From assembly GCF_017161445.1 (NCBI RefSeq), contig NZ_CP071060.1:1240001-1304000 (forward strand): a stretch of DNA of 64,000 bases, written 5' to 3'. Below are positions 36,441 to 46,393 of this stretch, piece by piece. Origin of the DNA: Niveibacterium microcysteis (lineage in GTDB: Bacteria > Pseudomonadota > Gammaproteobacteria > Burkholderiales > Rhodocyclaceae). Below the pieces are notes generated by a model that worked only from the letters and a program-made list of their open reading frames with translations, did not search any database and was not told where the DNA came from. Positions within the stretch are counted from its first letter, which is position 1, and the number at the start of each line of letters is the position of its first letter. The position numbers and the translations under genes were made by a program.

Positions 36441-37703
36441 TTAGCCTGGCAGGCGAAACGGGAAGCCCTCGATTGGCGGCTTTCTGCCTGCAACCAGATC
36501 CGCCAACGCAGCGCCTGAGCCGCAGGCGAGCGTCCACCCCAAGGTGCCGTGTCCAGTATTGAGCCACAGGCCTTTGGTACGCGTTGCGCCAATCAGCGGC
36601 AAGTTGTTCGGCGTCGCCGGGCGCAACCCATTCCAGGTTTCGCCTGCCTGCAGATCGGTAGCGCCGGGAAAGTGCTCCTCGGTCCAGCGCAGAAGCGCAG
36701 CGGTGCGTGCAGGGTTTGGAGCGGTGTCGAAACCGTTCAACTCTGCCGTGCCCGCGACACGCAAACGGTTGCCGAGTCGAGAGCAGACGATACGGCGTGT
36801 CTCATCTGTCAGGCTGACATGCGGTGCGGCGTCAGGCTCCAGAATCGGTAGCGTGACCGAGTAGCCCTTGACCGGATAGATCGGAAGACGCTCCCCGAGC
36901 GGCTCAAGCAGCCGCCCGCTCCATGGTCCGGCGCAGACCACGGCGGCGTCAGCGGATAGCGCGCCGGTGCGGCCGTGCTGGTCGACAATCTCAACGGTTG
37001 CAAACGCCTCGCCGACGGTCCCGATTGCCGTTGCGGTGGTGGAGTAGAGAAACTGAACGCCAGATGCTGCAAGTTCGTGCGAAAGGCGTTCGGCAAACAG
37101 GTGGGCATCTCCCGATTCGTCGTCCTGTCCGTGAAGGCCGCCAAGCAGGCGGGCGCCGCAGGCGGCCAACGCAGGCTCCAGGTCGATGCATTCACGCGCG
37201 GTGACGACGCGCGCGTGAAGCCCGCAACGTGTCAGTTCGTCCGCGCGATGCGGGGCCCGGCGGAACTCGCCTGCGTCGAAGAAGAGGTGTAGCACGCCGC
37301 GGCGTTCGGCGTCATAGTCCAGCGCTACCGCGCGCCGCATCGCCTTCAGGCATTCGAGGCTGTGCGCTGCAAGATGCGCGATGGCTTCGGTGTTGCGGCG
37401 GGTTCGGCCGGGCGTGCATTCACGCAGGAACGACAGGCCCCAGCGCCAGCGCGCCCATTCGGCCGGCATCCGGAACAAGAGGGGCGCATCCTCGCGGCCC
37501 AGCCAGCGCAGTATCTGCCCTGGTGCGCGCGGGTTGGCCCAGGGCTCCGGATGGCTCACCGAAACCTGGCCGCCGTTCGCGAAACTGGTTTCGAGGGCCG
37601 CGCCTTCGCGCCTTTCGATGACGGTGATGTCGTGCCCGTCGCGGGCGAGGTACCACGCGCTGACGACGCCTTCGAGGCCGGCGCCGATGATGACTATTTT
37701 CAT
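36441..37703 (-). CDS. dadA: D-amino acid dehydrogenase-like FAD oxidoreductase
   Basis: The 420-residue FAD protein of the DadA/DAO family starts MKIVIIGAGLEGVVSAWYLA (Rossmann dinucleotide motif) and has ETSFANGGQVSVSHPEPWAN near residue 50, the DadA block. The C-terminal end has GLRPATPNNLPLIGATRTKG and LNTGHGTLGWTLACGSG. It should oxidise D-amino acids to oxo acids, giving electrons to the respiratory chain at the inner membrane. The start at 37703 is set by the Rossmann strand. Assignment to dadA rather than another DAO-family enzyme is likely but not proven. Confidence 0.83.
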   Translation of the reverse strand: MKIVIIGAGLEGVVSAWYLARDGHDITVIERREGAALETSFANGGQVSVSHPEPWANPRAPGQILRWLGREDAPLLFRMPAEWARWRWGLSFLRECTPGRTRRNTEAIAHLAAHSLECLKAMRRAVALDYDAERRGVLHLFFDAGEFRRAPHRADELTRCGLHARVVTARECIDLEPALAACGARLLGGLHGQDDESGDAHLFAERLSHELAASGVQFLYSTTATAIGTVGEAFATVEIVDQHGRTGALSADAAVVCAGPWSGRLLEPLGERLPIYPVKGYSVTLPILEPDAAPHVSLTDETRRIVCSRLGNRLRVAGTAELNGFDTAPNPARTAALLRWTEEHFPGATDLQAGETWNGLRPATPNNLPLIGATRTKGLWLNTGHGTLGWTLACGSGAALADLVAGRKPPIEGFPFRLPG

Positions 37704-37956
37704 GTGACCGATCGTTCTACGACGGTTGCCCATCCCTGTCCCGACGGCAATTGTACCCGGCGTCTCTGGCGAGTGCCGTTGCGCCGCGCGGCATAGGTGT
37801 TGCCTCTAATGTCGGCACGCGGGTTCGCGACCCATAATCGCAGTGCACAAACGCTACGGCGTAACGGTGTGTCGGCGTCTCAAGGGCGTAATCGGATCGG
37901 GGGGTCTGTTTACGGCTGACGCGGGCGCGCCCTACGCACGAACCTTGGGGGGAGCC

Positions 37957-38958
<1,002 letters not shown>

Positions 38959-39004
38959 TTCGTCGGGGTGTCTTGTTCAGGCATGGCGCGGATAGAATCC
39001 GGCC

Positions 39005-40804
39005 GTGCCTTCCGACTCCCCCAAATTGCTGCGTTTGAGCCGTGCCACGAACCAGCTTTGGCTGCGAGTGGCCGCGGTCACGGTTCTATCCCTATACGCC
39101 GCCTTTGCGAACGCCGCCGCGTTGAAGTTGAGTGCGCCCGACACCGTCCGCACGCTGATCCTCAAGCACGTCTCGGCGTTCGATGCGAAGCGAGCGGACA
39201 CAACAGAGGACGAGGAGGCCGAACAGATCTCGGATGAGGGCGATACCCTTGCCCGTGTTCGGCGTGCGCGCAAAGAGATCCCTGGGCTTCTCGAGACTGA
39301 AGGCTATTTCTCGCCGCGCATCGAGGTGGAGCAGGAGCCCAACGGCCGCACGCTTGTGCGTGTAACGCCCGGACGGCGGACGACGGTTCGCGAGGTCGAG
39401 ATCCGTTTCGCCGGCGAGTTGGCGGCGGATAAGGATGAGCGACAGGCGAGGCGGGCGGCACTGGTTGCCGCATGGCCGCTCACTAAGGATCAGCCCTTTA
39501 CGCAAGCGGCCTGGGCGGCCGCCAAGGGCAAACTGCTGGCCGATGTGTCCAGCCATGATTTCGCCGCCGCACGAATCGCCGAGTCGGCGGTGGACGTGGA
39601 TCCGGAGCGTGCAGCGGCGCGGTTGCTCGTCGTCGTTGATTCTGGTCCGGCCTTCCGCCTTGGCGCGATCGACCTGCAGGGGCTGTCCCTGTACAACCGT
39701 GACCTGGTCGAGCGCTACAACGTCTTGCGTGAGGGCGAGCCCTACGACTACGAACGTTTGGTTGCTTTGCAGAATGCGCTGCAAAGCACGCCCTATTTTT
39801 CTGGCGCCATCGTCGAGATTGACCGTGACCCCGCGCTTGCCGACGCGACCCCGGTGCGGATTGCGATTACGGAAGCGGAGCCGCGCCGCTTCGGCGTGGG
39901 CGTAGGTTTCAGCAGTAATACCGGTGCGCGCTCGGAAGTCAACTATCGCGACGCCAACCTTTTCGGCCGTGCCTTTGAGCTCAACAGTTCCGTGCGGGTT
40001 GAAGAGAAGCGTCAGTCCGCGTTCGCCGACGTCTTCCTGCCGCAAACGCATTCCGGCTTCCGAGACGCAGCCGGGATCACCTGGCTTAACGAAGACATAC
40101 AGAACCTTGTTACCCAGCGTTTCTCCGTAGGTGTGCAGCGGATGCGTACGCTGCAGCGCTCCACGGTGCGCGTCAGCCTCAACTATCAGCGTGAGATCAC
40201 GCGGCCTGAGGGCGCGGAGGAGCAGGTCAGCACTGCGTTCACGCTGAACTATGGGGCCGACGTTCGCACAGTGGATAACCCGGCGGACCCGCGTAGGGGT
40301 TACAGCGCCGGGTTCCAGATTGGTGGTGGAGCCCGGGCGCTGTTGTCGGACCAGAATTTCCTGCGCCTCTACGGACGTGCGCAGTATTTCCAACCGGTAG
40401 CTGAGTCCGGCACGCTCATTTTGCGCGGGGAGGGCGGTTACACCATTGCGCCGTCCAGCCAAGGTATTCCTCAGGATTTCTTGTTTCGCACCGGTGGCTC
40501 CCAGTCGGTGCGTGGCTATGACTATCAGAGCCTGGGTGTGGCTGAAGGCTCGGCCGTCGTGGGTGGTCGGACCTTGATGGTCTTGAGTTCAGAGTACGTG
40601 TACTGGGTCAGCGGTCCGTGGGGTGTCGCCACCTTTGTGGATGCAGGTGACGCGAAGGATACGTGGAACGACATGCGACTCAAGCTGGGTTACGGCGTTG
40701 GTGGCCGTTGGCGTAGCCCGGCCGGTCCGCTCGGAATGGACGTCGCCTATGGCCAGGAAGACAAGAAATTCCGCCTGCATTTCACGCTCGCCATTGCGTT
40801 CTGA
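39005..40804 (+). CDS. tamA: TamA-like outer-membrane assembly protein (BamA/Omp85 family)
   Basis: The 599-residue protein starts at GTG 39005 and has an N-terminal hydrophobic export segment (RVAAVTVLSLYAAFANAAAL). POTRA-type domains follow up to about residue 290, then the Omp85 barrel starting FGVGVGFSSNTGARSEVNYR. The L6-type motif is in GGSQSVRGYDYQSLG near 505, and it ends FRLHFTLAIAF with a C-terminal Phe. TamA acts with TamB in inserting outer-membrane proteins. The usual downstream tamB is absent: a porin gene follows after about 260 bp. Confidence 0.87.
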   Translation: MPSDSPKLLRLSRATNQLWLRVAAVTVLSLYAAFANAAALKLSAPDTVRTLILKHVSAFDAKRADTTEDEEAEQISDEGDTLARVRRARKEIPGLLETEGYFSPRIEVEQEPNGRTLVRVTPGRRTTVREVEIRFAGELAADKDERQARRAALVAAWPLTKDQPFTQAAWAAAKGKLLADVSSHDFAAARIAESAVDVDPERAAARLLVVVDSGPAFRLGAIDLQGLSLYNRDLVERYNVLREGEPYDYERLVALQNALQSTPYFSGAIVEIDRDPALADATPVRIAITEAEPRRFGVGVGFSSNTGARSEVNYRDANLFGRAFELNSSVRVEEKRQSAFADVFLPQTHSGFRDAAGITWLNEDIQNLVTQRFSVGVQRMRTLQRSTVRVSLNYQREITRPEGAEEQVSTAFTLNYGADVRTVDNPADPRRGYSAGFQIGGGARALLSDQNFLRLYGRAQYFQPVAESGTLILRGEGGYTIAPSSQGIPQDFLFRTGGSQSVRGYDYQSLGVAEGSAVVGGRTLMVLSSEYVYWVSGPWGVATFVDAGDAKDTWNDMRLKLGYGVGGRWRSPAGPLGMDVAYGQEDKKFRLHFTLAIAF

Positions 40805-41065
40805 TTCGTCTGCAAGTGATTGTTCAACAAGGCCTGCAAGCGGATCTGTGGGTTTCGACGTACTCTCATGCCGTAGCGCGATACTGACGTTTGTTGTGTT
40901 CGAGCAACAATCGGCGTCGTTTCCGGGGGCTAAACACGGCTTTTGCCTTGCCGCCGAAATGCTGCACCCGCAACATCCTCCCATCTCTCTCATTGAGAGG
41001 CAGGAAGGACGACGGCTTCGGGGGTTTCCGCCGGCGTCGCATCTTCAGACTAAGAGGAGAATCGC

Positions 41066-42121
41066 ATGCAAAAGAAACTGATCGCTGTGGCCATCGCCGG
41101 CCTGGCTGCCGCCCCGGCATTCGCCGTCGATACCAGCGTGACGCTGTACGGTCTGGTGGACGCAGGCTATTCGTGGCGCGGTGACAACTACGATTCCACC
41201 AAGGCTAACCGTCAAGGTTTCGATAGCGGCCAGTTGAACGGCTCGCGCCTCGGTGTTCGTGGTGTTGAAGAAATCACTCCGGGCCTCAAGGGCAAGTTCC
41301 AGATCGAAGCCGGCGTGAAGGCTGACACCGGCGGTAGCAACCAAGGTGGCCTGGCTTGGGGCCGTCAGAGCTGGGTTGGCCTGGACTTTGGCGCTGCTGA
41401 AGTGCGCTTCGGTCGCCAGTACACCCCGCAATTTAACCTGTACGCCGGCTATATCGATCCGTTCGGCCTGGGTGGCGTTGCTGAGACGAACAACGTCTTC
41501 ACGCACATCGTCGCTCGCGCTGACAACGCTGCCTACCTCACCACGCCGTTCTTCGGTGATGTGTTTGCAGTGGAAGCGATGTACACCAAGTCGTTGGCTG
41601 GTGACGAAACCATCGAAAACGCGGGCAACCGTCGTTACTACTCGATCGCTCCGAAGCTGAAGTTTGGCAAGAACGTTTTCATCATGGCCAACTACAGTGA
41701 TGCCAAGGTGAAGGGCGCTGCTGCTTCGGTTCAGTCGTGGGACATCGGTGGTGCGGTCGACTTCGGCGCGGCCAAGATCACCGCTGCCTATGCGCAACCG
41801 AAGGATGGCACCAAGCTGGATGCCAACGGCAACAAGATCAAGTACAACCGTTTCTTCGTCGGTGCGACGGTTCCGGTGGGCAACTTTGCGCTGCTCGCCT
41901 CCTACACCTACTCGAAGGACAAGAACGATCTGAACGAGAAGGCTCAGCAGGGCGGCCTCGGCGGTACGTACAACCTGTCGCCGCGCACCACGCTGTACGG
42001 TATCTACGGCCAGATCAACACCAGCGACGAAGTCAAGAGCGGCTACGAAGTGGCTGACGCGACCAACAGCGGTTTTGGCTATCGCAAGGGTGCTCAGTTC
42101 GGTGTTCGTCACACGTTCTGA
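41066..42121 (+). CDS. Gram-negative trimeric porin (OmpC type)
   Basis: The 351-residue protein has the signal peptide MQKKLIAVAIAGLAAAPAFA. The mature start SVTLYGLVDAGYSW and SRLGVRGVEEITPGLKGKFQ are typical of betaproteobacterial 16-strand porins. It ends GVRHTF, with the C-terminal Phe used for BAM recognition. AAGAGGAGA ends 5 bp before the ATG, a strong ribosome site consistent with high expression. It would allow diffusion of small solutes across the outer membrane. A strong terminator follows, so it is monocistronic. Confidence 0.94.
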   Translation: MQKKLIAVAIAGLAAAPAFAVDTSVTLYGLVDAGYSWRGDNYDSTKANRQGFDSGQLNGSRLGVRGVEEITPGLKGKFQIEAGVKADTGGSNQGGLAWGRQSWVGLDFGAAEVRFGRQYTPQFNLYAGYIDPFGLGGVAETNNVFTHIVARADNAAYLTTPFFGDVFAVEAMYTKSLAGDETIENAGNRRYYSIAPKLKFGKNVFIMANYSDAKVKGAAASVQSWDIGGAVDFGAAKITAAYAQPKDGTKLDANGNKIKYNRFFVGATVPVGNFALLASYTYSKDKNDLNEKAQQGGLGGTYNLSPRTTLYGIYGQINTSDEVKSGYEVADATNSGFGYRKGAQFGVRHTF

Positions 42122-42142
42122 TCTGCACGCCACGTAGCAGAA

Positions 42143-42175
42143 AAGAAGGGCGCCGTAGGGCGCCCTTCTTGTTTT
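42143..42175 (+). terminator. Rho-independent terminator of the porin gene
   Basis: A perfect 12-bp stem (AAGAAGGGCGCC and its complement, 42143-42154 and 42159-42170) with a GTAG loop is followed by GTTTT. Confidence 0.93.
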
Positions 42176-42230
42176 CTGATGCCTGCTTGTAAAAAAGTGG
42201 GCGCGGCGGCCAATTACGCCGCCCTTGAAG

Positions 42231-42653
42231 TCAGCGAGCGACTTGCCTTTCCCGGATCTCGTCCAGTGTCTTGCAGTCGATGCATTGGGTGGCGGTCGGG
42301 CGGGCTTCAAGACGTTTTAAACCTATCTCGACCCCGCAGCTGTCGCAATAGCCGTAGTCTTCGGCGTCAATGCGCGCCAAGGTCTGATCGATCTTCTTGA
42401 CGAGCTTGCGTTCCCTGTCGCGGTTCCGCAATTCAAGCGCGATGTCCGACTCCTGGCTGGCGCGATCGTTTGGGTCTGCGAACGACGTTGCCTCGTCCTG
42501 CATCGTGTGCACAGTGCGCTCAATGTCTGACTGCAGATCCTGCTTCCAAGCCTCAAGGATCGAACGGAAGTGAGCAAGTTGCTTGGCGCTCATGTACTGC
42601 TCGCCTTTCTTCGGCTCGTACGGCTTGAAGTGGCGGTAGATCTCCTCAGCCAT
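42231..42653 (-). CDS. dksA: RNA polymerase-binding transcription factor DksA
   Basis: The 140-residue protein has an N-terminal coiled-coil region, with the tip-type motif near DEATSFADPNDRASQESD and acidic tip residues that reach the polymerase secondary channel. The C-terminal zinc finger is YCDSCGVEIGLKRL...CIDCK with four Cys. It works with ppGpp to repress rRNA and activate amino acid genes. The start MAEEIYRHFKP at 42653 is typical; frames upstream are not family-like. Confidence 0.96.
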   Translation of the reverse strand: MAEEIYRHFKPYEPKKGEQYMSAKQLAHFRSILEAWKQDLQSDIERTVHTMQDEATSFADPNDRASQESDIALELRNRDRERKLVKKIDQTLARIDAEDYGYCDSCGVEIGLKRLEARPTATQCIDCKTLDEIRERQVAR

Positions 42654-42844
42654 GATGGCTTTCCTCGGTCCAAGTGAGAAAGCAGCGTTAATAGCAGAAT
42701 CAACTTTGGCTCGCAAGGAAATGCCAAGCGAGTGTATCCCGGTTGATGAGGGACGTTGCGGGAAGGTTGCGTTGCATCAGAATTCGGCGGCGGCACACGT
42801 TATGTTTGACGAACCCGGATTGGTTGTGTATATTCTTGCCCTCT

Positions 42845-42921
42845 CGGGGTGTAGCGCAGTCCGGTAGCGCGCTTGCTTTGGGAGCAAGATGTCGGGAGTT
42901 CGAATCTCTCCACCCCGACCA
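42845..42921 (+). tRNA. tRNA-Pro (anticodon TGG)
   Basis: A 77-base cloverleaf: acceptor CGGGGTG/CACCCCG, anticodon loop TTTGGGA with TGG, T-loop GTTCGAAT and encoded CCA. First of a three-tRNA cluster. Confidence 0.97.
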
Positions 42922-42952
42922 GCGAAGTTTGGGAAAATCGTTCGGACAGAAC

Positions 42953-43029
42953 CCGCCCGTAGCTCAACTGGATAGAGCACCGGCCTTCTAAGCCGGGGGT
43001 TACAGGTTCGAGTCCTGTCGGGCGGACCA
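42953..43029 (+). tRNA. tRNA-Arg (anticodon TCT)
   Basis: A 77-base cloverleaf: acceptor CCGCCCG paired with CGGGCGG, anticodon stem CCGGC/GCCGG with loop CTTCTAA (TCT), T-arm ACAGG TTCGAGT CCTGT and encoded CCA. Confidence 0.97.
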
Positions 43030-43052
43030 AGCAACGCAAGGTAGTACCCAGT

Positions 43053-43129
43053 GGCGGCATTAGCTCAGTCGGTAGAGCACTGGATTGTGATTCCAGGTGT
43101 CACCGGTTCGATCCCGGTATGTCGCCCCA
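43053..43129 (+). tRNA. tRNA-His (anticodon GTG)
   Basis: An extra 5' G (G-1, 43053) faces C73, the histidine identity pair. Acceptor GCGGCAT pairs with ATGTCGC; anticodon loop TTGTGAT (GTG); CCA encoded. It is the last tRNA before an integrase gene and probably the attachment locus of the island that follows. Confidence 0.97.
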
Positions 43130-43141
43130 AGCTTTCCCAAG

Positions 43142-43170
43142 AAAAACCCGCCTTCTGGCGGGTTTTTCGC
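43142..43170 (+). terminator. Terminator of the tRNA operon
   Basis: Stem AAAAACCCGCC/GGCGGGTTTTT (43142-43152 and 43157-43167) with a TTCT loop and T-rich end, 12 bp after tRNA-His. Confidence 0.93.
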
Positions 43171-43185
43171 TTTCTGGGAGAGTAT

Positions 43186-43221
43186 GGTGCCGGTTCGCAA
43201 TTTGGGTGCCGGTTCGCAATT
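43186..43221. repeat. Tandem 17-bp direct repeat beside the integrase gene
   Basis: GGTGCCGGTTCGCAATT occurs at 43186-43202 and again at 43205-43221, exactly 19 bp apart and ending right at the integrase stop. The core CCGGTTCG also occurs in the T-arm of tRNA-His. These could be integrase arm or core sites of an attachment region, or a duplication left by integration. Confidence 0.6.
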
Positions 43222-43222
43222 C

Positions 43223-44284
43223 TCACTTCACCGGCTTGCAGATGTCGCCTTTGCGCTTGCGGGTATATTCTTCCGTCATGTCGTAGGCTTCATGTCCAAG
43301 TAGCCGTTGCGCAGCCTCCAGGCCCTCGCTGTTGCGCTTGTCCGTGGCAGCTTTCGCGCGCAGGTCGCGGAACTGAATCGACAGTAGTCGGGCTCGGGCT
43401 TTCGCGTCGCTAGCAAGCTCGGCAGCGCGCTTTCGCGCTTTATCGAAGCGATAACGGAGCTGCGCCTTGCCGATGGACCGACCTCCTTCATCGACCAGCA
43501 AGGAGGTCGTTGCGGCACCGCCGATTTGACGTTTGCGCTCACGGATCCTTTGAATCAGCTTGTCTAGTGCACCGCTGAGTTCGATTGCGACCTCGGCCCC
43601 GGTCTTGGATTGGCGGACCTCAAGAACCCCACGGCGGAGGTCGTCTTCGGTCAGCTCTCGGAGATCCGATGGTCGTTGGCCAATCAGATAGGCGAGTTCA
43701 ATCGCCTCCTTCAACGGCTCGTCGGCAACCGCCAGGATGGCATCAAGTTCGTCATCCTCGATGTAGATAGACCTAGATCTTTCCTTGTTGCGCTTGACCC
43801 CATCGCAAGGATTGCTGCTGTCCGTTAGCCCGCGCTCGCGTGCCCAGTTCCACGCGCTTGAGAGCCATGCCACTTCACGATTACCGCGGACCGGTGATGT
43901 TGTGCGCGAGTCCAGGTACTGGCGGATATGTGGCGGCTTTACGGCACTGAGAGGAGCGGGGCGTTCGCCTCCAAAAAAGCGGCAGAGCTGTTTGATTGCA
44001 TAGCTGATGTCGTCTTGGGTTGAACGGCGCCGTCCTGGTGCCGTCTGCTGCTGCGAGCTTGCGAGCAGCTCGATCACGGTCATTGGCGGCGCATTGTCAG
44101 TCTGCGATAGGTCTGCGTATCGTCGTAGCGCTTCTAGGAAACTACTGCCCAATGCAACTTCAGCCCGTTTGCCCGGCGATTGAATCGCCAGCTCAAGGTA
44201 GTAGTACGCCGTCTTCTGCTTACCTTTGAAGCGAACGCGCATGCGAGGTGGGAGGTGTTGGTGGGCATACGGTCGGCGGGCCAT
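43223..44284 (-). CDS. Phage-type tyrosine integrase
   Basis: The 353-residue tyrosine recombinase has an N-terminal arm-binding region, a SAM-like core-binding domain (about 70-170), and the catalytic domain. The first Arg is in IGQRPSDLRELT, the second box is QFRDLRAKAAT (Arg where His is common, usual in this subgroup), and the final box is RLLGHEAYDMTEEYTRKRKG with His and the nucleophilic Tyr. It would integrate and excise an element at the tRNA-His end 93 bp away. A DUF4224 gene 2 bp upstream is the usual partner in prophages and islands. No phage structural genes are nearby. Confidence 0.92.
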   Translation of the reverse strand: MARRPYAHQHLPPRMRVRFKGKQKTAYYYLELAIQSPGKRAEVALGSSFLEALRRYADLSQTDNAPPMTVIELLASSQQQTAPGRRRSTQDDISYAIKQLCRFFGGERPAPLSAVKPPHIRQYLDSRTTSPVRGNREVAWLSSAWNWARERGLTDSSNPCDGVKRNKERSRSIYIEDDELDAILAVADEPLKEAIELAYLIGQRPSDLRELTEDDLRRGVLEVRQSKTGAEVAIELSGALDKLIQRIRERKRQIGGAATTSLLVDEGGRSIGKAQLRYRFDKARKRAAELASDAKARARLLSIQFRDLRAKAATDKRNSEGLEAAQRLLGHEAYDMTEEYTRKRKGDICKPVK

Positions 44285-44286
44285 TT

Positions 44287-44529
44287 CTAGCCCTTCTGGG
44301 GAGCTGGTGACCAGCTTGGCGTCTTGGTCGGGCTGCCGATCGTGGCTTGGGATGCGAGAAAGATTGATCGCGAGACCACAGGACGGCCGAGTGCGTTTAC
44401 AAGAAATGGGATGCGCATGCTGCGAAGTGCAGCGAGCTGCTTGCCGTGCAGCTTTCGCCCCGTGAGCTGGATAAGCTCATCGGGGGTCAGAAAAATCGCG
44501 TTATGAGATAGAGAATGGTCTGGAGTCAT
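44287..44529 (-). CDS. DUF4224 domain protein, integrase partner
   Basis: The 80-residue protein has the DUF4224 core FLTPDELIQLTGRKLHGKQL followed by MRIPFLVNALGRPVVSRS, a small winged-helix-like DNA-binding candidate. Genes of this family lie directly upstream of prophage integrases and may act as excisionase-type or control factors (inferred from context). The start MTPDHSLSHN at 44529 is the first compatible ATG. It is 2 bp from the integrase start, so they form one operon. Confidence 0.78.
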   Translation of the reverse strand: MTPDHSLSHNAIFLTPDELIQLTGRKLHGKQLAALRSMRIPFLVNALGRPVVSRSIFLASQATIGSPTKTPSWSPAPQKG

Positions 44530-44642
44530 AGCAGGGGTGGATCGGGTAGGTCTTGATTCAAGTGTTGCTCGCTTCCGACGTCTCTTTGCTCGCGAATCGG
44601 CGCCAAATCGGCGCCGACCGCAAACAAAAGCAGAGCTTTTGC

Positions 44643-44870
44643 TCAGTGCATAAGAGTCAAGCGTGCATCCTTGAGCGTGCCGCCGGTGCCTGCATGGACG
44701 AGTACGACACCGAGGCCGGGCAGGATCTCGTCGCAGAGCGCAGCTGGGACCTGCGCTCGGCACAGTGGGCAAGTGGCGTCCTCAAGCAACTCCCCCGGAA
44801 GTTGGAAGAAGTTTCCGCAGGTGTCGCAAGAGAAGTAGTTGATGAACACCGAGGATGCACGATCAGGCAT
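44643..44870 (-). CDS. Small zinc-ribbon protein, unknown function
   Basis: The 75-residue protein has two CxxC pairs, in SCDTCGNFFQLPGE and TCPLCRAQV, spaced as in a zinc ribbon. The ATG at 44870 has a near-perfect AGGAGGT about 6 bp upstream, which supports translation. It lies 113 bp before the DUF4224 gene on the same strand and may belong to the integrase operon. The sequence is not recognised. Confidence 0.6.
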   Translation of the reverse strand: MPDRASSVFINYFSCDTCGNFFQLPGELLEDATCPLCRAQVPAALCDEILPGLGVVLVHAGTGGTLKDARLTLMH

Positions 44871-46009
44871 TTGGAACCTCCTGTTGAGAAGGTCTCCAAA
44901 GCTATACGCCTCGTAGGTGAATCTAAGCGTTCTTTACTGGGGCGTTGGCGTGAGAGGCGCTTAGCTGGAGAGGCGGGTCTGTTAGCGTCCAACGGATTCC
45001 CCGCGAGTACCGTTGATGAGTACGCTCCGATCGCATCTGTTTCCGACATCCTTGTGTGAAGCCCGCGACCCTTGTGTTAGCCGTATCTGCGCGGTGGCAT
45101 GGGTCGGCGGCCAGTGGCGATCCTATTCGGATTTTTCTGTGGGATCGGGTGCCAGTGCGCAGCAGGAAGGCGGACTGCTTATGTGCCCTCTGGCGTCGCA
45201 GTGCTCGCAGTTCGGAGCGTGCGCGGCGCCGTCCAGGCCCGTACTTGAGATCGACTCGCACGACGCCTTCGGCAGCGCTGACAATCGCGCGTTCTGAAGC
45301 TCGGTCGCCGATTACTTGCCGCGACGACTGTGGGATCGGCTGTTGGCGACGGTGCCTCAGGTCCATGATGAAAGGAAACCGCTCGCCCGCCACGACATCT
45401 GCGCCGATATCATCGGCTCGGCGATCGCGGCAGCCGGATTGGCCAATCGAGCCTCATCCTGCTGCCAGTTAACACCAAAGGAAAGAAGCGGTCAGACGGG
45501 GCTGCTCGCGACGGGCAGATCCTCGGCCTTATCCGACATTCAGGTAGACGTGTTCCGTGAGCACGCGAACGTCGGCTTTGAAATGCCATGGTTGCAAGTG
45601 TCCGACCCAAAGCGGACGTTCGGACCTGTCACCGCAACCGCGGCTCCGCAGCATTTACGGTCGGGGGGGGCGGTCTGGTTCGCTCCCCGCAGAATGCGAC
45701 ACCAAGCAGTCAATCATCCCAACCAGGCTGGCCAGCCCCCAACGACCCGTATATAAGGTGTTGCAGACTATCGGACGATTGTTGAGGCTGCTGGAACCAT
45801 GCGAGCAATTGCATCTATGCCTGGTCGACGCACAGCCCACAGGATGCAATTCGTCGGAGGCTCTGTCGGCAGACAGGACCAATCGGCTCATCACAGCGCA
45901 ATGCGCCCGCTTGGGCCATGAGCGCTGAATCAACGGTTCGGCCGAAGACTGCGCGACGGACCACCCAGAAGTGATCCGTCGCGGCGTTGTCCAGCCTTGT
46001 GGGGCCACA
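44871..46009. other. No supportable gene
   Basis: About 1.1 kb between the integrase module and the metal efflux operon. Open frames exist on both strands (for example 45316-45756 and 45655-46008) but have arginine- and serine-rich compositions with no recognisable domain and no ribosome sites. A run of eight G residues is at about 45663. Probably decayed mobile DNA. Confidence 0.5.
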
Positions 46010-46393
46010 TTAGAGTGCGGCGTTGCTCACAGCGACTGCATCACAGGTGCTGGCATCCACGCCCACCGCATCGCCCACACTCACACGCTGCTCGCCGTTG
46101 AGCGCAACCACTCGCGTCCGATAGCCCACCTGCGAGCGGTACATCACGACGTAGCCGAGCTGCTGATGAAGCTCGCTGCCGGGCCACGCGCATCGATCGG
46201 GCCGCGTTGGATGTAGTTCCGCTAGCAGACCAACGGCTACGATCTTGCCCGTACGAAGCGGTATGGACTCTGCCTCACTGACGCCGCTGAAGCAGGCACA
46301 GCCGGCAAGCCAGGGCAACAGAATCGCGGCCAGCCACGGGCGCCGTCGGCACCCTGTGTTCCGTAGGCGGTCTGTGGCATTCGAGGGGCTCAT
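46010..46393 (-). CDS. Putative lipoprotein at the end of the metal efflux operon
   Basis: The 127-residue protein has a hydrophobic N-terminal stretch ending LLPWLAGCAC, a lipobox with the Cys near residue 32. The mature part has a short conserved-looking block GYVVMYRSQVGYRTRVVALN then GEQRVSVGDAVGVD. It overlaps the PII-like gene by 4 bp and is the last gene of the operon, so a role in metal sensing or efflux at the envelope is likely (inference). The mature domain is not recognised. Confidence 0.62.
   Translation of the reverse strand: MSPSNATDRLRNTGCRRRPWLAAILLPWLAGCACFSGVSEAESIPLRTGKIVAVGLLAELHPTRPDRCAWPGSELHQQLGYVVMYRSQVGYRTRVVALNGEQRVSVGDAVGVDASTCDAVAVSNAAL

Noticed and set aside
43223..44284. 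Loss of the catalytic His in integrase box II (FRDLR)
   Set aside because: Arg at this position with the RDLRAKA pattern is common in this integrase subgroup, so it is unlikely to mean inactivation.
45056..46008. Possible transposase or other genes between the DUF4224 module and the efflux operon
   Set aside because: No frame shows a DDE or other transposase motif, no terminal inverted repeats were seen, and no ribosome sites were found.
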